Below, in pieces: positions 8,021 through 14,963 of a stretch of DNA of 17,294 nucleotides. The notes beneath the pieces were generated by a model. That model was not told where the DNA came from, did not search any database, and worked only from the letters and a program-made list of their open reading frames with translations. The position numbers were made by a program, and so were the translations under genes. Position 1 is the stretch's first letter. Each line of letters opens with the position of its first letter. The DNA is taken from NCBI GenBank assembly GCA_963205465.1, contig CAUJKG010000160.1:1-17294 (forward strand), read 5' to 3'. The stretch is from Pseudomonadota bacterium (GTDB taxonomy: Bacteria > Pseudomonadota > Alphaproteobacteria > Rhizobiales > Xanthobacteraceae).

Positions 8021-8063
8021 TTTCTCCCGGAGGGGACTTTTGATTTCTCCCGGAGAGAGCTTT
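8018..8063 (+). repeat. 23-bp tandem duplication across the reductase stop codon
   Basis: 8018-8040 and 8041-8063 are adjacent copies sharing TGATTTCTCCCGGAG and differing at 3 of 23 positions afterwards. The first copy contributes the reductase TGA. Each copy contains a CGGAG Shine-Dalgarno-like core; the one in the second copy lies about 6 nt before a TTG (8062) in frame with the first TauE gene. Confidence 0.75.
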
Positions 8064-8139
8064 GCACTTCGAACTCCAGGATCTGCTTCATCTTGTTCTG
8101 ACGCAGCCGGGGGTGTGGCTGGATTCGACCCTGAACGCG

Positions 8140-8916
8140 ATGACGATTCCCAAGAATCCGTGGTTCTACGCGGTAGGGCTGACTGCAATCTTCGTCATGT
8201 CGATCGGGAAGGGCGCCTTCGGCGGCGGTCTTACGCTTCTCGGGATTCCGCTTCTGTCCTTCGTGATGTCGCCGATGGAAGCCGCTGTCGTAATGGCGCC
8301 GATGGCTTTGCTGATGGATGTCTTCGGTTTTTCCGGCTATCGCGTTTCGGGCATTTCCAAACCGGACGTGGGTTGGCTTATGCCGCCTATCGTAATTGGT
8401 CTTGCGCTTGGTTTTATCTTTTTTGTCTGGGTCGATCCAAAAACGGTAAGCGCCGTCATCGGGATTTTATGCTTCGTTTTTTCTGCCGACTGGTTCGTGC
8501 GCGGTCGCAGGAAATCGGAGTTGACCGAGCGGTCGTTGTTCTCGCCGCTTGCGGTCGTGACCGGTTATGCCTTCGGATTTTCTACCTTCATCGCGCATGC
8601 AGGCGGTCCGATTCTGTCCGCTTATCTTTTGCATCGCGGGCTCAGCAAGGAAAAGTATATCGCTACGATCGGAACTATTTTCAGCGTGGTCAATCTCCTG
8701 AAGCTCTTTCCATATGCGGTCATCGGCATGGGAGTGCCGAATGCCATCGTTTATTTTGTTATGCTGGCGCCCGCGGTTCCGTTCGGTGTGTTCTTGGGGA
8801 CTTATATTCATGGCCGGCTGGATCAGCAGCGCATCCTTTTTTGGTGCTATGTGCTCATGCTGTTTGCCGCCGGGAAGCTGATGTACGACACGCTCCATGC
8901 CTGGATGTATATTTAG
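8140..8916 (+). CDS. TauE/SafE family membrane protein, copy 1 of 3
   Basis: 258 residues from the ATG at 8140, chosen because MTIPKNPWFYAVGLT aligns with the N-termini of the two following paralogues (MIPTDPLFYIVGLT, MFPVDPLFYLVGLT). An in-frame TTG at 8062 with a strong upstream GGAGAGAG would add 26 residues, so the start is uncertain. About seven to eight hydrophobic segments. Two half-repeats carry the family signatures: GKGAFGGGLTLLGIPLLS near the N-terminus and STFIAHAGGPILSAYLLHRG in the middle. TauE/SafE (DUF81) proteins are inner-membrane carriers linked to export of sulfite, sulfoacetate and other small organosulfur anions; the substrate here is unknown. This copy uses noticeably more T-ended codons (runs of CTT, TTT, GGT) than copies 2 and 3. 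Confidence 0.88.
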   Translation: MTIPKNPWFYAVGLTAIFVMSIGKGAFGGGLTLLGIPLLSFVMSPMEAAVVMAPMALLMDVFGFSGYRVSGISKPDVGWLMPPIVIGLALGFIFFVWVDPKTVSAVIGILCFVFSADWFVRGRRKSELTERSLFSPLAVVTGYAFGFSTFIAHAGGPILSAYLLHRGLSKEKYIATIGTIFSVVNLLKLFPYAVIGMGVPNAIVYFVMLAPAVPFGVFLGTYIHGRLDQQRILFWCYVLMLFAAGKLMYDTLHAWMYI

Positions 8917-8956
8917 ACGCGATACCGCCCCGCGTAGCGGGCATGACGGCTATTAA

Positions 8957-8978
8957 TTTAGTTAGCTTTCAAACTAAA
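8957..8978. promoter_or_regulatory. AT-rich inverted repeat in the gap between TauE copies 1 and 2
   Basis: TTTAGTT (8957-8963), 8 nt, AACTAAA (8972-8978): a perfect 7-bp dyad in an AT-rich island inside the 88-bp gap, about 26 bp before the copy 2 ATG. It may be a protein-binding site or a weak hairpin. No clear -35/-10 pair accompanies it. A small GC hairpin, CCCGC-GTA-GCGGG, precedes it at 8929-8941 without a T-run. Confidence 0.3.
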
Positions 8979-9004
8979 AGAGCCTGCGCAATAGTCCGGC
9001 CGCA

Positions 9005-9775
9005 ATGATTCCCACCGATCCTCTGTTTTATATCGTCGGCCTCACTACGATTTTCGTGATTGCCTTCGGCAAAGGCGCGTTTGGCGGCGGCCTTGCCGTG
9101 CTCGGCATTCCGCTCCTGTCGCTGGTGATGTCGCCCATCGATGCGGCCATCATCGTCGCGCCGATCACCGTGTTCACGGATATCTTTGCGCTCGGCAGCT
9201 ATCGGCTGGATGGCGCGTCCAAGCCCGATGTGAAGTGGTTCATTCCGGCGATGCTCGTGGGACTGTCACTCGGCTATTTCTTCTTCGTGCTGATCGATCC
9301 CAAATACGTGAATGTCGGCATCGGACTTGTAACCTTTGTCTTTGCGGCGGACTGGTTTTTGCGGACGCGCAAGGGCCCCGAAAACGTCGAGCGGCCGTTC
9401 TCGCGCCCGTTTGCGGCGTTCTGTGGCGGCCTCTTTGGATTTACGTCGTTCGTGGCGCATTCCGGCGGGCCGGTGCTTACGGCGTATCTCTTGCACCGGG
9501 GGCTGAACAAGACCTTGTATGTCGGGACCGCGATCGTGATCTTCGTGGTCGTCAATCTGTTGAAGCTGTTTCCTTATCTTCTGCTCGGCTGGGCGCGCCC
9601 CTCGGCACTCGTGCATACGCTTCTGCTGGCACCTGCGGTGCCGGTGGGCGTATGGCTCGGCGCTTACTTTCATAAGAAGGTCAACCAGCGAACCCTGTTT
9701 TTCTGGTGCTACGCGATCCTGTTGCTGGCGTCGGCGAAGCTATTATTCGATGCATTGCGCACCTTGCTGGCTTAG
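9005..9775 (+). CDS. TauE/SafE family membrane protein, copy 2 of 3
   Basis: 256 residues from an ATG with only a weak upstream purine stretch. About seven to eight hydrophobic segments and the same two half-repeat signatures: GKGAFGGGLAVLGIPLLS (about 23-40) and TSFVAHSGGPVLTAYLLHRG (about 149-168). A positively charged loop (RTRKGPENVERPFSRP) connects the halves. The C-terminal LFFWCYAILLLASAKLLFDALR is shared with both neighbours. It aligns with copy 3 nearly without gaps, with roughly half the residues identical by eye, so the pair arose by gene duplication. Probable inner-membrane exporter of a small anion; substrate unknown. It lies 88 bp after copy 1 and 49 bp before copy 3. Confidence 0.92.
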   Translation: MIPTDPLFYIVGLTTIFVIAFGKGAFGGGLAVLGIPLLSLVMSPIDAAIIVAPITVFTDIFALGSYRLDGASKPDVKWFIPAMLVGLSLGYFFFVLIDPKYVNVGIGLVTFVFAADWFLRTRKGPENVERPFSRPFAAFCGGLFGFTSFVAHSGGPVLTAYLLHRGLNKTLYVGTAIVIFVVVNLLKLFPYLLLGWARPSALVHTLLLAPAVPVGVWLGAYFHKKVNQRTLFFWCYAILLLASAKLLFDALRTLLA

Positions 9776-9824
9776 GTTGATGATCTAGAGAAGCGCGTAA
9801 CACGAACGGTTTGGCTGAAAGCGC

Positions 9825-10586
9825 ATGTTTCCTGTCGATCCTCTCTTTTATCTCGTCGGCCTGACCACGGTTTTCGTTATCGCGCTGAGCAAGGGCGCCT
9901 TCGGTGGCGGGCTTGCGATCCTCGGCGTGCCGATGCTTTCGCTCGTGCTGCCGCCGCTCGACGCCGCGATCGTGATCGCGCCGCTGGTCAGCTTCATGGA
10001 TTTCTTCGCCTTCGGCAGCTTCGGCAGGAATTCCTTATCGAAGCCCGATCTGGTCTGGCTCGCGCCCGGGCTGCTTGCGGGCATCGCGCTCGGCTATTTC
10101 TTCTTTGTCCATGTCGATCCGCGCGTGGTCGCAGCCTGCATCGGCGCGATTACCGTGGTTTTCGCGCTCGATTACTTTTTCCGCGGCCGGAAGTCGGAGC
10201 AGAAAGAGCGTCCGGTATCGCCGCCGCTGGCGCTCGCCGCGGGCAGTGCCGCTGGTTTCACGACTTTCGTCGCCCATGCGGGAGGTCCGCCGATGACGGC
10301 CTATCTTCTCTATCGGGGCTTGAACAAAACCGTGTTTGCGGGCACGGCCGTCGCGCTCTTCACGCTCGGCAATATCATCAAGCTGGTGCCTTACGGGGCG
10401 CTTGCGATTGCGAAGCCATCGACCCTCCTGCAGGCCTTGGTGCTGGCTCCCGTGGTGCCGGCCGGCGTCTGGCTCGGCAAATACATCCACGATCGGCTGG
10501 AGCAGCGGTGGCTTTACTTCTGGTGCTACGTGCTCCTGCTGTGTGCGGCGCTCAAGCTCCTGTACGACGCGCTTCGCGCCTTCTAA
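9825..10586 (+). CDS. TauE/SafE family membrane protein, copy 3 of 3
   Basis: 253 residues from an ATG preceded by CTGAAAG, a weak ribosome binding site. Family signatures are SKGAFGGGLAILGVPMLS (about 22-39) and TTFVAHAGGPPMTAYLLYRG (about 147-166). The basic linker RGRKSEQKERPVSPP is one residue shorter than in copy 2. Same topology and termini as its neighbours. In the first signature Ser replaces the Gly found before Lys in copies 1 and 2, one of several substitutions suggesting that the copies may have diverged in specificity. It ends 22 bp before a hairpin that probably terminates transcription ahead of the groESL promoter. Like its paralogues, it is presumably an inner-membrane anion exporter with unknown substrate. 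Confidence 0.92.
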   Translation: MFPVDPLFYLVGLTTVFVIALSKGAFGGGLAILGVPMLSLVLPPLDAAIVIAPLVSFMDFFAFGSFGRNSLSKPDLVWLAPGLLAGIALGYFFFVHVDPRVVAACIGAITVVFALDYFFRGRKSEQKERPVSPPLALAAGSAAGFTTFVAHAGGPPMTAYLLYRGLNKTVFAGTAVALFTLGNIIKLVPYGALAIAKPSTLLQALVLAPVVPAGVWLGKYIHDRLEQRWLYFWCYVLLLCAALKLLYDALRAF

Positions 10587-10607
10587 CCGATTGAATCCTC
10601 GGCCGTT

Positions 10608-10640
10608 TGCGGCAGGCGCGGCTGCCGCATCCTTGACTTT
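10608..10640 (+). terminator. Possible terminator after TauE copy 3
   Basis: A perfect 8-bp stem, TGCGGCAG (10608-10615) and CTGCCGCA (10622-10629), with a 6-nt loop, is followed by the imperfect T-rich TCCTTGACTTT. The T tract is interrupted and overlaps the -35 of the groESL promoter, so efficiency is doubtful. Confidence 0.45.
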
Positions 10641-10664
10641 TCTAATGGGTACAAGCTATCTGCG
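10632..10664 (+). promoter_or_regulatory. groES: Predicted heat-shock (RpoH-type) promoter of groESL
   Basis: CTTGAC (10632-10637) and CTATCT followed by GCG (10656-10664) fit the CTTGA...YTATNTnnG form I recall for alphaproteobacterial heat-shock promoters. The -10 is a poor sigma70 match. Transcription would start around 10668, placing the CIRCE element at the very start of the transcript, as expected. Confidence 0.6.
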
Positions 10665-10671
10665 CCCTCGT

Positions 10672-10698
10672 CTGGCACTCCAAATCGGCGAGTGCCAG
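10672..10698 (+). promoter_or_regulatory. CIRCE operator (HrcA binding site) of groESL
   Basis: CTGGCACTC (10672-10680), nine bases, GAGTGCCAG (10690-10698): a perfect 9-9-9 dyad. The CIRCE consensus is TTAGCACTC-N9-GAGTGCTAA; this copy differs at two positions per arm, and the changes compensate each other so that symmetry is kept. HrcA repressor binding is established for CIRCE elements; the hrcA gene is not in the window. Confidence 0.93.
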
Positions 10699-10744
10699 GA
10701 CAGTTTTCTCGCGCGTTTTTTCGCGCCAAGCCCCGAGGAACATC

Positions 10745-11038
10745 ATGAAAAAATTCCGCCCCCTGCATGACCGCGTGGTCGTGAAGCGCATCGAAGCAGA
10801 CAGCAAGACCAAGAGCGGCATCATCATTCCCGACACCGCGCAGGAAAAGCCGTCCGAAGGCGAAGTGATCGCTGTCGGCACCGGCGGCCGCGATGAGTCC
10901 GGCAAGCTGATCCCGATCGATGTGAAGGCCGGCGACCGCGTGCTGTTCGGCAAGTGGTCGGGCACCGAAGTGAAGATCGATGGCCAGGATCTCCTCATCA
11001 TGAAGGAATCCGACATCTTGGGCATCATCGGCAAGTAA
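10745..11038 (+). CDS. groES: Co-chaperonin GroES (Cpn10)
   Basis: 97 residues, full family length. It starts MKKFRPLHDRVVVKR, typical of GroES, with the ATG 4 nt after GAGGAA. The mobile loop that binds GroEL spans about 17-34 and contains the hydrophobic tripeptide III-28 within SGIIIPDTAQEKP. GRDESGKLIPIDVKAGDRVLF forms the roof-side strand region, and the C-terminus is MKESDILGII followed by GK. A heptamer of this protein caps the GroEL cylinder in the cytoplasm. It is the first gene of the operon, behind an RpoH-like promoter and a CIRCE site, so induction by heat through loss of HrcA repression and through RpoH is likely. groEL follows after an unusually long 234-bp spacer full of palindromes. 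Confidence 0.98.
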   Translation: MKKFRPLHDRVVVKRIEADSKTKSGIIIPDTAQEKPSEGEVIAVGTGGRDESGKLIPIDVKAGDRVLFGKWSGTEVKIDGQDLLIMKESDILGIIGK

Positions 11039-11168
11039 ACCGTTTTTTCCTCATCCTGAGGAGCGCCCGCGTCCATCCATGATTTATCCGGGATGGAACT
11101 AGCGAAATGGGCGTTTCGAAGGACGAGGGTCAAAAAATCATTGGCCTCATCCTTTGAGACGGCGCGTT

Positions 11169-11194
11169 CGCAAGTCGGATTTATCCGACTTGCG
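11169..11194. repeat. 12-bp palindrome, AAGTCGG type, copy 1
   Basis: CGCAAGTCGGAT (11169-11180), TT, ATCCGACTTGCG (11183-11194): a perfect 12-bp stem that would form a strong hairpin in the groES-groEL mRNA. It shares the AAGTCGG core with the neighbouring palindrome 10 bp downstream. Confidence 0.8.
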
Positions 11195-11204
11195 CATGTT
11201 AATT

Positions 11205-11230
11205 CGGAAGTCGGGTAAACCCGACTTCCG
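11205..11230. repeat. 12-bp palindrome, AAGTCGG type, copy 2
   Basis: CGGAAGTCGGGT (11205-11216), AA, ACCCGACTTCCG (11219-11230): again a perfect 12-bp stem with a 2-nt centre. Compared with copy 1, changes in one arm are matched in the other. It ends 42 bp before the groEL ATG. There is no T-run, so it is not a terminator. Confidence 0.8.
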
Positions 11231-11272
11231 CGCCTTCTCAGGATGAGGAGTGAAGCCAGAAAGGAAAATATA

Positions 11273-12904
<1,632 letters not shown>

Positions 12905-12925
12905 GTCCTTCGCTAAGCCAAAACC

Positions 12926-12960
12926 AAAAGGCGCGGGAGCGATCCCGCGCCTTTTTCTTT
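12926..12960. terminator. Bidirectional terminator between groEL and the deacetylase gene
   Basis: A 13-bp perfect stem, AAAAGGCGCGGGA (12926-12938), loop GCGA, TCCCGCGCCTTTT (12943-12955), continues with T-rich TTCTTTT rightward. On the opposite strand the stem ends in TTTT followed by GGTTTTGG. It can therefore stop groEL transcripts rightward and, 20 bp past its stop codon, the deacetylase operon leftward. Confidence 0.88.
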
Positions 12961-12975
12961 TCAGGCCAGCCATTT

Positions 12976-13797
12976 TCAGCCGAGTGCCGCCTCGGCTTTT
13001 TCCATGACAAACCGGAAACGCTCGCTGGCAAGAAAGGCATGCTCTTTTTCGCGGGGGCCGAGCAAGATATCGCGCGCGCGCAGCACGTCGTCGATATGGC
13101 CCGGATGGCACATCATGACTCCGCCATCCGTAAGCTCGCCGAGAAATTGGGGAAACAGCGTGGCGAAGTCCTGCGTGCCGAAATAATCATAGGCGCCCGA
13201 AAAAGACGGATTGACCGGCACGCCGATCTTCCGCGCGAGCCGCGCGAAATTCAGGCTCAGCACGCCGAGGTAGCGGGTCTTGTTGCCGGCGGTGATGAGT
13301 GCGCTTTTCCGCGCCGGTGCGCATTGGCGTACCCAAGCTTTCGGCGCAAGCCCGGCCACGGTTTCGAGAAATATCTTCTGCACGCCGGGCACGAGCTGGC
13401 AGTGATGATGGCCGTCGACATAGTCGGGTGCGCGGCCGAAGGCGCGTTCGAATGCGCGGTACTGCGCTTCGATCTCGGCCGCGATGTTTTTCCGGTTCAG
13501 GCGGAAGTGCGATTTCGGCGCATGCAGTGTCGCCATGTCCGGCAGTCTGCCGTCGGCGCTCGGGAGCGGTAGAGCGGCCAGCGGCACGAAGCCGCCGGAG
13601 AGTGTGAGATGAAGCCCGATATGCAGCGGCACGGGCGAGGGCGTCGAGAGCAGTGCTTTCGCTTCGTGTTCGAGCCCCGGAAAAATCGTCATCACTGAAG
13701 TCGCGTTCAGGCGGCCTTGCGCGATCAGTTCGCGGATCGATTGCGATACGCCGGGCGCAAGATTGTAGTCGTCGGCGCAAAGAACGACGCGCTTCAC
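12976..13797 (-). CDS. ChbG/YdjC (HpnK/NaxD-like) carbohydrate deacetylase
   Basis: 273 residues from a GTG at 13797-13795, which overlaps the TGA of the upstream glycosyltransferase gene by 4 bp (GTGA). Motifs of YdjC-type metal-dependent deacetylases are intact: CADDYN with Asp-9/Asp-10, HIGLHLTLS with His-63, YVDGHHH (126-132) and MMCHPGH (228-234). No signal peptide or membrane segment is visible, so it acts in the cytoplasm. Family members remove N-acetyl groups from chitooligosaccharides (ChbG), hopanoid-linked sugars (HpnK) or undecaprenyl-phosphate-GalNAc (NaxD of Francisella). Coupling to a polyprenyl-phosphate-type GT2 makes a NaxD-like role, deacetylating a lipid-linked HexNAc, the most attractive inference; HpnK is the alternative, but no other hopanoid gene is present. 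It is last in its operon, before the bidirectional terminator. Confidence 0.88.
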   Translation of the reverse strand: MKRVVLCADDYNLAPGVSQSIRELIAQGRLNATSVMTIFPGLEHEAKALLSTPSPVPLHIGLHLTLSGGFVPLAALPLPSADGRLPDMATLHAPKSHFRLNRKNIAAEIEAQYRAFERAFGRAPDYVDGHHHCQLVPGVQKIFLETVAGLAPKAWVRQCAPARKSALITAGNKTRYLGVLSLNFARLARKIGVPVNPSFSGAYDYFGTQDFATLFPQFLGELTDGGVMMCHPGHIDDVLRARDILLGPREKEHAFLASERFRFVMEKAEAALG

Positions 13798-14822
13798 TCG
13801 GCGGCCTCGCGCGGCGTGCCGGAGGGCCGCTCGGTATATTCCGTGGTCCCGGCTTCGCGTATTTCGCTTTCCGCGATGAAGTAGGACGGCCGCCGCTTCA
13901 ACTCGGAAAGAATCTTGGCGATATATTCGCCCATCACGCCGAGCACGAGCAATTGCACGCCGCCGATCACCATGATGCCTACCATTACCGACGGATAACC
14001 CGGCACGCGGCGGTTGAGCACGATAGTCTCGAACAGAATCCAGCTTCCAAACAAAAACGCGCTTGCGGAAAGCAGGATGCCGAGCAGGCTCGCGATCCGC
14101 AAAGGTGCCGCGGAAAATGCAGTGAGGCCCTCGATCGAGAGGCCGAGGAGTGCCCGCATGTTCCAGCTCGATGCACCATGCGCGCGTGGCGCGGGCTCGT
14201 AGGGCACGCGGATCTGCTTGAAGCCGATCCAGCTCGAAAGCCCCTTGAAAAAGCGGTTGCGCTCCGGCAACTGCCGCAGCGCTTCGGCTGCGCGCGGGGA
14301 GAGCAGGCGGAAGTCGCCCGCATCTTCCGGGATCGGCATGCGTGCGTTGAAATTCAGCACGCGATAGAAAAGTTTCGCGAACAGCTGCCGCGTAACCGGC
14401 TCTTCGTGGCGGTTCGCCTTGGCAGTAAAAACGACGTCGTAGTGTTCGTCCTGCCAGAGCGCGATAAGCCTCTCCGCAAGCTCGGGCGGATGCTGTCCGT
14501 CGCCATCCATGAACATGATCGCGGCAAGCCGCGCGTGATCGAGCCCGGCGAGGAGGGCAGCCTCCTTGCCGAAATTGCGCGACAGCGAGAGTGCCTGCAC
14601 GTCGGCGGATTCCGCAGGCAGACCCCGCGCGATGGCGAAGGTATTGTCGCGGCTGCCGTCGTCTACGTAGATGATTTCGGTTCGGAGCCCGCGCTGGTCG
14701 CGCAGCCGCTGCGCGAGCGCCATAAGCTGCGTATGGAGGGACGCGAGCCCGCCGGCCTCGTTGAAGACCGGAACGACGATGGAGAGCCCGTCCGCCCTTT
14801 TGGTGCCTTGGTTTGCGATCAT
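13794..14822 (-). CDS. GT2 polyprenyl-phosphate glycosyltransferase (GtrB/ArnC/DPM1-like)
   Basis: 342 residues. The N-terminal GT-A domain has IVVPVFNE (15-22), VDDGSRDNT (53-61), SLSRNFGKEAALLAGL (79-94), the metal-binding MDGDGQHPP (105-113), EDAGDFRLLS (166-175) and RNRFFKGL (188-195). Two C-terminal membrane helices (about 240-266 and 278-303) precede GEYIAKILSELKRRPSYFI, the usual tail of GtrB/ArnC-type enzymes. Such enzymes transfer a sugar from a nucleotide donor to undecaprenyl phosphate on the inner face of the cytoplasmic membrane. The donor sugar cannot be read from sequence; the downstream overlapping deacetylase gene suggests an N-acetylhexosamine. A GtrA-family gene is divergent, 141 bp away. 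The ATG at 14822 has a hairpin close upstream. The unusual polar C-terminus (TTEYTERPSG) has no known role. Confidence 0.9.
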   Translation of the reverse strand: MIANQGTKRADGLSIVVPVFNEAGGLASLHTQLMALAQRLRDQRGLRTEIIYVDDGSRDNTFAIARGLPAESADVQALSLSRNFGKEAALLAGLDHARLAAIMFMDGDGQHPPELAERLIALWQDEHYDVVFTAKANRHEEPVTRQLFAKLFYRVLNFNARMPIPEDAGDFRLLSPRAAEALRQLPERNRFFKGLSSWIGFKQIRVPYEPAPRAHGASSWNMRALLGLSIEGLTAFSAAPLRIASLLGILLSASAFLFGSWILFETIVLNRRVPGYPSVMVGIMVIGGVQLLVLGVMGEYIAKILSELKRRPSYFIAESEIREAGTTEYTERPSGTPREAAE

Positions 14823-14831
14823 GGCCTGCTT

Positions 14832-14852
14832 CGCTTTCCTGCGAGGAAAGCG
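14832..14852 (-). promoter_or_regulatory. Leader hairpin just upstream of the GT2 start codon
   Basis: CGCTTTCCT (14832-14840), GCG, AGGAAAGCG (14844-14852): a perfect 9-bp dyad. In the leftward mRNA the arm nearer the start carries AGGAAAG, a Shine-Dalgarno-like run ending about 11 nt before the AUG, so folding could hide it. It could equally be a DNA-binding dyad. The rest of the 141-bp gap holds only a short GCCGT-AAA-ACGGC hairpin; no clear promoter was found. Confidence 0.35.
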
Positions 14853-14963
14853 CCGCCTTTCCTTCTTTCGCCCGTTCCTAGCCTAAAGCCAAAACGCCGT
14901 AAAACGGCTTCCGGTCCGGCGCCCCTGCTGTGCTAGGAGAGCGTCTTCCAGCCCAGTGATTCC

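Larger units (their letters stand above)
11048..11249. repeat. Two palindromic intergenic repeat elements filling the groES-groEL spacer
   Basis: Outer arms are TCCTCATCCTGAG (11048-11060) and its reverse complement CTCAGGATGAGGA (11237-11249). In between are a diverged inverted arm, GCGTTTCGAAGGACGAGG (about 11111-11128), and a second forward arm, CCTCATCCTTTGAGACGGCG (about 11154-11173). These fit two head-to-tail copies of one inverted-repeat unit of roughly 80-100 bp each. CCTCATCCTGAGGAGCGC-type palindromes are, to my knowledge, common intergenic repeats in Bradyrhizobium-like genomes. No reading frame or promoter is evident here. Confidence 0.7.

Noticed and set aside
8062..8139. TTG at 8062 as the preferred start of TauE copy 1
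   Set aside because: Despite a good Shine-Dalgarno, the 26 extra residues have no counterpart in the two paralogues, which start at the position of ATG 8140. Kept as an alternative, not the main call.
8929..8941. CCCGC-GTA-GCGGG hairpin after TauE copy 1 as a terminator
   Set aside because: The stem is just 5 bp and no T-run follows.
10711..10726. GCGCG-TTTTTT-CGCGC hairpin in the groES leader as an RNA thermometer
   Set aside because: The stem is only 5 bp, does not include the GAGGAA ribosome binding site at 10735-10740, and the operon already has CIRCE and RpoH-like control.
11048..11249. CRISPR array or small RNA gene in the groES-groEL spacer
   Set aside because: The repeats are inverted and unequal rather than regularly spaced direct repeats, and no independent promoter or terminator is visible.
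11243..11272. In-frame ATG at 11243 as the groEL start
   Set aside because: It lies inside the intergenic palindrome and would add MRSEARKENI before the invariant MAAKEV. The ATG at 11273 has AAGGA at good spacing.
12976..13797. Calling the deacetylase hpnK (hopanoid pathway)
   Set aside because: No hopanoid genes are adjacent, and the coupled GT2 has GtrB/ArnC features with C-terminal membrane helices. HpnK remains possible but is not supported over a NaxD-like role.
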